From Glandiceps talaboti (lineage: Eukaryota; Hemichordata; Enteropneusta; Spengelidae): a stretch of DNA of 64,000 nucleotides. Shown here piece after piece: positions 1 through 12,400 of the stretch. The notes below the pieces were generated by a model, which made no database searches, had not been told where the DNA came from, and saw only the letters and a list, made by a program, of their open reading frames with translations. The position numbers and the translations under genes were made by a program. The first letter of the stretch is position 1; every line of letters begins with the position of its first letter. The stretch is taken from positions 11,287,134-11,351,133 of the forward strand of contig NC_135562.1 in assembly GCF_964340395.1 (NCBI RefSeq). Direction: 5' to 3'.

Positions 1-1640
1 ATCTAATAAAAGTTATGTTATAAGTCGATCTCCTAGTGACTACTCCAGTGCATATCATTATGCGAAAACAGCAGAGGTGTTATCGAAAATAGCATCAGAG
101 GAGCAGAATGAAGATGGCGAGAAGTTGGCACTTCAAAAAGAAGTAAGAATTCTGACTGAACAGATGATGGAGTTGGGATGGGAGCTGCGTGACAAGAATA
201 CTAGGCCAGCAACTGAGAAAGAAGAGCAACATATGAGGTAACATTGAGGAGTACTAGTGATGTTATCATACCTCCGAAGTGTGAGTATATTGTGCCTGTA
301 AAGGTCCCATTTAATTATCCATCCTGAAGGGTGGTGGGTTGTATCAAAGTACAAGAAGTCTAAAATATCTCCAGGTGTTATTGCTGCAAGGGGGAGGGGG
401 GGGGGGGGGTAGTACACTCTCATAGAAGTTCAGTGCCATTGAGAATAGCCAATACGTTGGATACAGAAGTAAAGATGTGTCGTAACTCTAGTATTGGGGT
501 GTTTAGCCCGTTGCCTAGAGACAGCGAATAATTAAATTAAACCAAGTGTCTGAAGTGGGTGCCAGATATTCTTTCTCATTTACATTATTAGAATTCCCCA
601 AGGCTTAATGACAAGTACCGCCTCGTTTCAAAGAACAATTCTGCGTAATGTATTAGAACAAATCATGTTACCATAGTTACTGATCACTCTAATTTAACAT
701 ATATGTTTAAGCAAAACATCCCGAGAGGTCGCGTAGGACGTTGGATCATGACCGTGCAACAATATGATTATGAAATTGTATAAGCTTATAGGCAAGGTAG
801 GAAACATGTGAATGCTGATGGATTGTCAAGACGACCATATAGAAATTGTGAGGGTTACGAGTCAGATGTTACTGATATAAATGATGCACCTGAAATGAAT
901 GCTAGAATAAACGGAAGGGCGACCTTAGTTGATAAAGCCACTAATACAGATAGTACCATTGATAAGATCGACGCAATAACTCTAAGATGCAATGATACAA
1001 AAGTAGGGGCAAGTAGTAGTGATGAACAGTCAATGTCAACTAGTGACCCCGATTGTTGTATGGCTAGGAATTCCACAACTCAAACTGAGGTTGACAAACG
1101 GGGATAATGAAACTATACTAGTTCAGGTGGACAAGCAATGACAACAAGCCCTTCTAGTTCTGTAGATCAAGAAGATATTATGAATGATGTAAATGACATT
1201 ACTGACTCAATGGAAGATGTAAGTGATTCAGACAGATTAGTCATAGCAACAATAAGGAATCGACAACGTGAGGACCCTCTCTTAGCCAAATTAATTAATT
1301 ATTTGAATAATAATGACCAGCCAGATAATGACAAATTAGCCCGTCGACTAGTGAATATAGCGCCCAACTATGATATCATTGATGATGTTCTTTATCGTAT
1401 TGGAATACCACGGGAAAGTAGTTTCAAAGGGTGATTGTGTAAGGCTAGTAGTGGTTCCTAGATCCTTGAGAAAATATGTTATTAAGAGGACCCACGACTG
1501 TGCTTTAGGGGGTCACTTGGGATATTCTAAGACGTTGGGAGTAATAAGACTATTATACGCTATTATTGGGACCGCATGGCCAGGGATGTTAAAATGTATG
1601 TGACAATTCTGTTGTCCAAAATATAGGGTCAGAAACTGTA
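1..1640 (+). mobile_element. Fossil Ty3/gypsy LTR retrotransposon (3' part of pol)
   Basis: Remains of a Metaviridae-type (Ty3/gypsy) element in + orientation. Around 640-840 the translation resembles the end of the RNase H domain and the linker after it (VTDHSNLTYMF, then GRKHVNADGLSRRP, a very typical gypsy motif). An acidic spacer follows to about 1430, then the HHCC zinc-binding start of integrase at about 1430-1640 (RTHDCALGGHLGYSKT). The first 530 bases could be an upstream part of the same element, but I recognise no domain there. The copy is old and broken in several places. No LTR or integrase catalytic core was seen, and the left end lies outside the window. Confidence 0.8.
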
Positions 1641-2182
1641 TGTGTATTCAAAGCATGGACCAATGCTTAAATAATCAAGTCAAAAGTCTGCACGAGTCGA
1701 CAAAGAGGGACCAAAACGTATAGACCTTTACTATGTGAACACGACCCCCGGGCCTACTATGTGAGCCCCCCCCCCCCCCCCCCGGGGCCTACCGTCAAGT
1801 TTAATGCTTTGGGGTTGCAGGTGACCCGGGGCTGCGGATAGGGACCAGCGACATTATGATAGACACACCCGCACCAATATGACTTTTGTAAAGAACGGAT
1901 TCGACCTTGAGCAATTAAAGAAACGTTTAAAATATTAATGGCAGTGAAAGTAAACACTCGACTATCCATGTTTCAGGTTGTCCTTGGAAGGCAGTCTACC
2001 AGCAACGTGTTCTTATTTTATAGGTCCTTGAAGCTGGGCTGGCCGTACAGGTGATTCACCACTTTCCATTGTTCACACCACACCTTTCTCCACTCACCTA
2101 GGTAGTCAGGTAGACTATATAATATAACTCAGTATTGTAACTTTCACTTGGTCCAAGGTATAGCTCGCCCACGATTTCAAAC
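1641..2182. other. POFUT1 upstream region
   Basis: No gene seen. It holds a long C tract at 1766-1784 and otherwise unremarkable sequence leading into the POFUT1 start codon. Confidence 0.5.
2116..2124 (+). promoter_or_regulatory. Possible TATA box of POFUT1
   Basis: TATATAATA lies 59 bp before the POFUT1 ATG, which leaves room for transcription to start about 30 bp downstream with a short leader. The motif alone is weak evidence in AT-rich DNA. Confidence 0.3.
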
Positions 2183-5100
2183 ATGGCGCGTCTGTTAGGT
2201 GTGGTTGTTCGTAGCTGTGTTATTTTGGCAACGTTTCTTGCAAGCACGAGTGTTTGTAAAGCCATAGACTGGGATCCGAGGGGCTACATACTTTACTGTC
2301 CCTGTATGGGTAAGTATTTTGTCAGTTCATCGACAGATAACACCCGAGCAGGGGATGTGCGTAATTCTGGTAGCTCATTGTGTTAGTTAGTTAGCGCTGC
2401 AGGACGTGCATAATATAGGCGCTCTGTAAGTTATTTTTGAAGAACAGAATAATATGCATTTTGGTGATGGCCGTACTAGTCTACTTTTACATACAAATGT
2501 CAATTTTACCTTAGACCCGCGACCCTCCATGATTTTACCGATAAATAGTGAGGCCATGCTTTGAAACCAAACTGAAGACATGCAACTGAGCATGTTATGA
2601 CTAGTTTATCACATTACCTCAATCAATAACAATTAATTGACCACAAGCCGAAGAAAGTCATTTTACTGCAGGGGTCGGTCCCATGATCTGATTTCTACAA
2701 AGATAGCATAAATATGCTGTAAAAAAATACCAATATCATATTTCTGAAGAATGAACACATATATGCAATACCATCACCTCTCTTCGCCCACTCATTTGCA
2801 TATCAGACACACCCAGGGCATGATACAGACACATCGCAACTTCATGAGGTCACAATATGATATTTTTTCCATTCATGACAGGACGCTACACAAATCAAGT
2901 AGACCAACTGCTAGGATCGTTATTCTTTGCCAAAACAATCAACAGAATTCTAGTGATTCCGCCATTTATTGATTACCCATGTGGTAAAAAATCCCACGGC
3001 CATGGTATACAACTACCAATTCATCTAGCACCAAATGTAAGCACAATTTTTCTTTCTTTTTTTTGCTCTCTTTTTATTTCCAGGACGCTTTGGTAATCAA
3101 GTTGATCAGTTTCTTGGGTCTCTGTTCTTTGCCAAAACTGTAGACCGTGTACTGGTTATACCGCCGTCAATTTGCTATCAACATCACCTTGGTCATAACG
3201 CCAAGAATGTAAGCATGCACTCATAAATAGTTCTCAGTGATATATATAGCTTTGAATTATCAATTTTTGCATAGTGTTGATGTTGACACTGTCAACCTGG
3301 AAAGTTTCGCTATTATTTTCATTTATTTCACTGGAAAACTATAAATGCAAAAATGCAACTAAAATGCCTTTTTCATTTTTGTACATGAACACATTGTACT
3401 AGAGTAAGTCTGGTAATTTAGTAAAAGTTAGTCTTTGAGAATTAGCTGAAAACTGAAGAATCATAAAATTTTTCAGTGGTGAAATTTATCCAGGTTTACA
3501 GTGTAAAGTTGTGTATTTGCACTCAGTATTATTGGTAGGATTCTTGTGTCTTCATTTAAGGATTTCATCCTATTTCCACTCCTGCTATAACTGTAATAGC
3601 ATTTATGTTAATTAAAATCATTCTACTCTCATACTTTGACCTTTGACCTTTCCACGCCTAAATTACTGATAGCAATTAGAAGTACTCCAATCATTGTAAG
3701 CAACCCCATAGTGAGTCTCTATAACACTGTTATTACTAGAATTTTGTGTTTCAATTGAATTGATGAATACAAAAGGAACCTGAACCACTAAGAAACGCCC
3801 ATTGTAATATTGTGATTTTCTAATCTATTGCTATTATGGATAGTACCACTATGTTAAAAGCCTGAGGCAAACAATAATGGCTTCTGTTTTGACAACAAAT
3901 CCCAATGCAATGGCTAAAAGCTGAATATTTTTATTAACATTATCCAACTGTTTCTGGAAAGTTTCGTGACAAAAGAGAAAATGGTAGAATTTGGTAAACA
4001 ATGTATTTTGCATATCTAGAATCATAATTTTGTCAGGGTGCATTTGTAAAATGGCGAGACATTTTATAATCAACAATCCATAAAACACTTTATTTCTGTG
4101 TCATTGTCACTGCATTTGAGTACAAGTACACATGCTTCAGCTATTGTGATTAATTCAATTTTGTGTTCTGTATGTAGAAAGTTAGAAAAAGAAAGAGGTA
4201 TCATTTTGTAGGTAAAAATTATCAACCATGATTTAAAAATACACCAACAATCATCTCAGAGTCAGTAAGGTGCCAGACAGATCATATCACCTTACAAAGT
4301 GAATAAAAGACAGTTCCCTTGGTGTGAGGTCAAGAAACGTGGGTTAGTAATTCCCACTAAACTAGGGGGTTCTACCCAAGTCTAAAGAAATCCTGATTAA
4401 GTTTGTGTGTCATAATCTGATTGGTTGAAAGTCATCATGAATAATGCACAAGGGTCAGAGGATGACCTCAAGTCAGAGTTTGTTATTGTTATGCAAATTA
4501 CTGGTAGTTTGAAATGACAACAAAAGGTAGGCCACTGAGTAGGTGTGCATGTATACCCGTTGATTTGATTTGTGTTGTTTTCTTGTAGGGTTTTTATATC
4601 AATGCAAAAGTTATTGATAATGCACCCATCATAAAAAGTATTAAATCACTGTTGTTTCAAGTCAAGACTATTTTACTAAGGTAGAAACAAGATGAAAGTG
4701 AACCTGAAACTAATGACACGTGTTGACCATGGAAGTTTCAACCACAGGACTTTCAGTTATCCTTCAATAGAATACTATAAATTGTTAGAATGTACTACCA
4801 AAACAGAGTGACTATAGATTTTCAATTAGATGGAAAGATGACATCTCGCTCAACATTTTTTGTTACAAATTACACACACAAAAAGTACAGTTATACTGAC
4901 AGCATGCATACACATGGAATGTTACATTTTATCTCACTGTGAACACAAATAAAGTGTTTGAATCTTCCTTGTTTTACCTGAGATTGATGTGATTTCTGTT
5001 CAATCACAGTGAGATAAAATATATTAATTCATATACTTGTGTGCTATAGTGTCTGTATTTTGTTTTATGTAATTTGTAACAAGAACCTGGGCCACTATAA

Positions 5101-6412
5101 TACTTTACCCACAATTCTCTCTGATTTGTACTATCGGACATCACCTCCTTGAAGTCAGACAAATCTCACCTGTGTACACAATTTGTAAAATCATTTTTTG
5201 ATGAGTTTCTGAACATCCATTTTCATTGGTTCAGATATCAAAAGATTTATGGTGGAAGGAGACAGAAATTTGTCAACAGACTTCTGAATATTTGCAACGA
5301 AACTAAGGAAAATATAACACACCTGTTATAACTGTCAAAGAGAGATTTTTTTCTGAATAGGGATAACAAAAGAAATTTGCACACTAAATTTTTTCATACA
5401 AAATGACCACCTAAGTTAGTGATACTTTGACACTGAAAAGTCTTTTATTCAAAGCACATGTTTAATTTAGTTTAGTTGTCGGTGCATTTTTATGCAACAT
5501 TTAGAACTTTCATTTTGATACTTAGCATTATTTTGTTAAATATTACATAACTATAATTGCTTTGCTGAAAATGTTAAGAAATGTGACTTATTGGGGAAGT
5601 TATAAAATAACTGAGGAATCTCCAAACATACCAACCAGAGAGAGTTGTGAGTAAGTTATTGTACAGTGTTGGCTGTCTGCCATTGTTTTTGTCTTCCAAT
5701 GGTGTACTACCTAGTTTACCAAAGAATGAGACAATAACATGTGATTTACGTGAATCGGTGACATTTTGTCAAGGACTTACACTTTGTTCTTTAGTGAATT
5801 GAATTTACTTCATAATTTAAGAGGGGTAACCATGACTTAAAGTTTCATTTCCAATTTAACTTTTATATCTTGTACTACTATTTTATTTCTTTCATTCTAC
5901 GACTATTGTCTCATTGTTTTTGATCAGTCCACTTAAAGGCCCATGTTTCAATCCTAGGTTCTCACATTAGAGTTATCTTGTTAGTGAAACTGTGAGGATT
6001 ACATTTTACCATTTTATTGTTCTGGACACACTTTTTATAGAGCTCACCCAGGCAACTGTTGATATCACCCAATATAGACATATATAGGCCTTTTAGAGTG
6101 CTTCCAATCAAAGTATGAACGATGTTTTACTGCAACATATTGATACATTACTGAACTTGCCCTGATGCGTTGACATAGATTTAGCTACAGTAGTCACAAC
6201 ATTACCTGCACAGTGTCAAAGTTGAATAACAGTTTATTTTGATAATACCGTTGAACAGGCACGCAATATTCATTGTTGCAAATAAAACCCCATCTATTGG
6301 TAGATCATGGCTAAATTACTGAGTGATGTATTAGACAACAAACCTCAGTATAAAACAGTGAGAGGTGCCAAATTTGAAATTTGTTGCGATTGTAGTTATC
6401 AGTACTGACACA

Positions 6413-6471
<59 letters not shown>

Positions 6472-9400
6472 TGTGGCACATGTTTCATCTGACCCTACTA
6501 AATTATGTACAAAGACACAGACCCATTTTGGTAATGTATCAATATATGTTACAGTAGTTTGTGTTCATACTTTGATTGGAAGGCACTGTCAGAACTTTAA
6601 CCACCATTAAAACAGTTTCCTGTATTTCCTAATTAAATTTTATATCTTTTAACTTCCATTTTATGTCTTCCACATCCACTACTTGTTTTTCTTTGATCCC
6701 TTTTAAACAGACTTTTGATTTTCAAAGTAGATATTTACCTTGGTAGTTGAGCCTTTAGTTTACTATTAGATAGACCATAGACCCTCGTTGGTGGAGGGTC
6801 TATGGATAGACACAAACTGAAACTATTGTCGCTCATGTTGATGCAACAGTGATAAGCTATTGAATGGATGTTGGTTTAATTATAGTCTCAGTAGGGAGTC
6901 CAAGTTCCAAGAACTTGCAGTGTAGTGTTTAGGGACTTCCAATGTTTATGCTATGTTGATCACAGGGTGATTAGAATCACACAACAGAGGAACCGCCATC
7001 ATCCACTTGTGTAATCTACCACATTGAATGAACCCTGTGTCTAGGTTTGATTACCATTGTTGTATGTGATTGTAGCAAGGTTTGTTTACATTGAAGTCGT
7101 AAACCTTGAATACAAAGAATTCATGTCTGTAAGGGACACTGTGATGGGGCGCCCTCACACATCGGCCAACCCCTACCACCAGAGATGAGAGGAGGCTGGC
7201 GAGGGCGAAACGTCATGACATATCTTACAGTCTAGTGAGAGTGGAGCGACACAACATATCAAACTGTCTACAGTGACTTAAGCCAAGATCAACTTGTAAA
7301 AACCTTAGGGACTATCGCACAATGTCACACAAGCTCAATAAATGAACTTTGTTCATTTAGGGGGAAGGGGAGGGGGCTGGCATCAATGTGATTGTTGAAC
7401 TTCATGTTCACACTTCATACCAACTTTTGAAAACCTTTCAATTCTAAAGTATTTACTACCGAGATGTTATGTCGATTAAAATTTACTGCCAATGTGATAT
7501 GTAGTGCTGGCTTTCCAGTTAGTATGCTAATGTTTTTACATTGTATTGTTAGTGGTGTGACTGCTACAGTTTTCATCATAGTCAAAAGTGTAGATGTCGC
7601 ACTCGTGAATGTTCATTTTAGGAGGGAGGGGTTTTGAACAAAGTTTATATATTGAGCCTAGGTGAGATTGCCCCTTATATGTATATTTTAGAATTTACTT
7701 GAGTTTGTTTTTATTCAAAACACAGGTCAATATAAAATTTTTTGTGCATGTAAGTTGTAAAGATGCAATGTTAGTATATAAAACCATTAGGCAGAATATG
7801 TATTATTATACTTTTACGCCGAAACTTTTACAAATATTTTTTTTTTAAATTTCTAAAATATAACAAGATAATAAATTTATGGTTTTACAGTCTGATAAAT
7901 CATGTATGGTTATATTTTAATCTGAAACTTTCAAAATATTTTTTTTTTAAATTTAAAAAAAGATTTGACCAGGTCAAATTTAATGCTGTTGTAGACTATC
8001 TTGTAACAGAAAGTGTACAAACTGGTAGTGCAGTGTTATCCTTTTGATGATGCAATACAACATTGGTATGTAGACTAGCAAATTGGTATAAACTTAGTCC
8101 ATAATGATGGCAATGTTTAATGTATAGGAAATTGTAACTGATGACCTCAGGTCTAATTAGCATAACAATGGTTGTCATTTTACACACATGTTGCCTAGTA
8201 TCTAAAATAGTTCTAGTAATTGTGTAGAGAATGACTGAAATGACAATTTGATGAGATACCTTTGTTTATAGGCCTGGCTAGTTTAGGCACGAATGATACA
8301 ACTCTATTCACTGTTCATTATACATACCTGTTACCATGGTAACTTTGATATCTCAATATTGTATGTAGAGAGACCATTCAGACATATATATATATATATT
8401 ACCACATGATCTCATGCGAAAACTAATATGGATGTACAGCTATTCAGAGAGCGATGTCTGACCTCATAACTTCATGCTAAAAGTAATTTGGATGTACACG
8501 CTATTCAGAGATATATCTGACCAAGTAATCTCATACTAAGTGAAGTGGAAAAACAATCATACACTTGCAGGGTCAGAATGAAGGTCACAGCAATGATAAG
8601 TGATAAGTACCATGTTTTTAACTGGATTTTTAAAATTACTTCCATCTGGTCGCCGGTTCCGTGCCCCCCAAATTAGAATAATGAGAGCAAAAACAAGTTT
8701 TATCCCTAATGAAATCAATATTATAAATAATCCAAGGTCGAAAAGTTAACATACCATCAAGAACTGTTGACTTTTTAACTTCAGTGATGCTTGATTGTGT
8801 ATGTATGTATGTATGTATGTATGTATGTACGTATGTACGTACGTACGTACGTACGTACGTATGTTCATTTCTGTACATTAGGTGGTTTATGTCAGGTGTA
8901 TTACTGTATGTGTATTATTGTAGTTTTGTATTCTTTTGAGACCACAATTACTTAATTTCTCTGAACAGAGATAAAGTTTCTTGTATCTTGTATACTAAAG
9001 GTAATTTGGATGTACACACTATTCAGAGAATTACCTGACATGATCCCATGCCAAAACTAATGTGGTTTCTTCTATGTACAGATTTACAGACCATACACAG
9101 AGATGTTTGATTTGGAGGCAGTCCAGGAATACCACACTGTCATCACTATGGAAGATTTCATGGAAGACTTAGCACCATATCATTGGGCCAAGGGACAAAG
9201 GAAAGCTTACTGTTCAAGGAAAGCTGCAGAGTTTAACGAGGACTCTCATGGTGATCATGTGTGCACCAGGGTAAATATTCATTTGGTCTTTCCACTGAAA
9301 AGAAAATAATCATAGCTCGCCAATGAAAGAGAGCTACTTTGTCTGGCACTTACCATTGCAATATAATGTTGGTGTGATGTAGAATGACAGAACTGATGAT

Positions 9401-12400
9401 GTAAACACTCATTGCTGTGATGTAGAAGATGAAACTGATGATGTAATCACACATTGCTATGATGTAGTATGACAGAACTGATGATGTAAACACACATTGC
9501 TATGATGTAGTATGACAACTGATGATGTAAACACACATTGCTATGATGTAGAATGACAAAATTGATGATGTAAACACACATTGCTATGATGTAGAATGAC
9601 AAAACTGATGATGTAAACACACATTGCTGTGAGAAAGAACATGCATAGAAATAATTCCAGTAAATGGAAATATATTTTCAGTTTTAACAGTGTCATATGA
9701 ATGGTTACCATGTTAACGCATGACAACACATTATTTATTGGTAGGGTTATTGTAACCATGGAAACATAGAAATGTGGTTTAAGTCGTATAGTTTTGTATC
9801 TGATATTAAACCATAATTTGTGGGTAATTATAGTAATGCAGAGAGGTGATCTGGTAAAAAATTATTTTTTTTGGGGGGGGGGGGGGAGGGGGGTTTACCA
9901 AGGTAAAGAGCTGAAAAATGTGAGGAATATTCGGCTTGAGCGTTTGTCAAAAACACAATTTTATATTCTTTTTTATTTCTAACAGCCTGGCAATCCTTTC
10001 AAGACTTTCTGGGACTACTTTGACATTGAGTTTGATGAATCCGAAATCTGGGATGATTTACATTTCAACGTAGATTACGATGAATGGAGGCAAGGATGGA
10101 TGGAGAAATATCCACCAAGTGACCACCCAGTTTTAGCATTAATGGGAGCCCCTGCACAGTTCCCGGTTACCCAGGCCAATGAAGCACTCCAACAATACGT
10201 CAAATGGAATAGTGATGTCAAGGAAGAAGCTGATGACTACATTGAGAGAAATCTTAGACGGCCATATGTTGGTGTTCATCTCAGGAATGGAGCTGATTGG
10301 GTAAGATTTCGTTTAAAGAGTTCAGCAGTCATCTGGTTTCAGACACGCCCACACACGCATACATACATACATACATACACACACACACAGACACAAAATC
10401 CTCACCAGTAACTGCAGACACCCAAACAACACTTTGTTCCTGAACATAAATTGATGTTTTACAAATGAAGTTTGCCCTGATTAAAGTATACTTAGACATC
10501 CTTGCTTTTGTGGGTTGCCGATTAAAACTGAAACAGTGAAAGGGGATGAGTACCATTGTCTGGGTGCAGTGCCCTCAGTGGCAACAGCCAGAGGGGTCTA
10601 GCAGCTAGACTAAATGAAACATGCCTGATAATTTAATTCATTTCATATGTCATTCATTTTGTAGGTGTCAACTTGTAATATGGCTGATGGTAAAACATAC
10701 ACACATCTGATGTCTTCACAACAATGTGTTGGTTATCATCGGGACAGAGCATCACCCGTTACCAAGGAGATGTGTATGCAAGGTGAACCCCAAGTTGTGA
10801 GAGAGGTCCGTGAAGTTGTACAAAACATCGACGCTAGAACTGTCTACATCTCAACAGATCATCAACCAATGTTGGAAGATTTATCCGAGACTTTAGAAGA
10901 TTTAAATGTAAGTAATTATATTACTGGGCCCTTGCTTGCAACGCAGATAAATACAGTATGAGTACACATTTATATAAAGCACCTTCTAAAATGAATGTCC
11001 ACGATCCATAACCGTCTGTATACATGTAATCATTCTCCTGGCACAGACTGATATTCGCAGTGGCCCTCTATAATTTCAACTCTGCAGGGAGCATATATAT
11101 AGAACTAAAGTATTCATATTGCAACCTCTATCCTACCAGGTACCCTATTATACAGCTGGGTTGGTTGGTTGGTTGGTTGGTTCAGATCTTACCGAAGGAC
11201 TTCAGTCATTCAGTAATAAATGGCAGCAGCGAGGCTTGAACCAGTAACCTTCATATTCCAAATTGGCCATGCTAACTATTTGACCATTATGAATCTGAGT
11301 CTGCATAAAATGTATAAAATTCATTTTTACATCTATTTCATGTTTTCTTTGTTGTGCTCTATTGACAAATTATAATTCATATCCTTTTCAAACCAACAAA
11401 ATTAAATTAGTGAATACTTAAAGAAAGAAAGTATTACTCAGTCTCTGGTAAATTGAGCCTTTGGTTTTCTAAGATAGACACAAACTATTGTCACAACATG
11501 TTGATACAACAGTGATAAGCTATTGAATGGACATTGGTTTAATTATAGTCTCAGTACGGAGGTGTCGCAGAAAACTAGTTTGTTTAGTGCAGTGCTGTTT
11601 TGGGACTTCCAATGTTTGCACTATGTTGATCACAGGGTGATTAGAATCACACAACAGAGGAACTGCTACCATCCACTTGTGTAATCTACCACATTGAAGA
11701 ACAATAGATTTAGTTTGTGTCTATCTTAGTAAACCGAAGGCTGGATTATCATAGACAGAGTCATATTTGAAAGCTGGTACATAAAACATACCAGGCAGCT
11801 TTCTGTATAATTTCACCATTCCAATCAAACTGTACAAAGTGGGGACAGAGTATGTAGTGTTAGCTTAGAATCTTAGTCAAGTGAGGAGTTTTGTCTCTCG
11901 TCATTCCTCTACCACACCTGGCATTTTGCTAGTAGCCATTTATTCAAAACCTAAAATTAGATTACAATTTCCTGCAGTGATGTTCACCCCAACTGAATAT
12001 ATGGTAATTATGCTTACATCCATCCGAGTTGGTTCTAATCATGTAGTGACATTGTAGATGTCATCTCTGTGGGAAAAATTTCATTATAGAGTCATGCCAG
12101 GTAATGATAGTAAAAAGACTTGGAGCAGTGTCAGAAAGTATAATATAAAAATTTACACTATTCTCAAAATTATCTAACACCCTGTAATATCATTGCAGCA
12201 TTTCATCCCCATTTCAATGCACTCTTGGAAAAAGGACAAGAGTGGTACTTTTGTTAACCAAGTAATTTTTCATTACTATTTCTCATTCTACAGGTTGAAG
12301 TTTTCCACCTAGACCCAGAGAAACCAGAACTTGACTTGTACATCTTAGGCGAGGCAGATCATTTCCTTGGTAACTGTGTCTCGTCCTTCTCTGCGTTTGT

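Larger units (their letters stand above)
3209..9081 (+). other. POFUT1 intron 2 and its contents
   Basis: A 5.9-kb intron between exons 2b and 3. It contains MITEs at 3287-3503, 4860-5082, 6742-7055, 7124-7235 and 7308-7674, a CA microsatellite at 6407-6470, a TATG/TACG microsatellite at 8803-8863, and a 60-70 bp tandem repeat near its end (8373-9063). I saw no further copy of exon 2. Confidence 0.7.
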
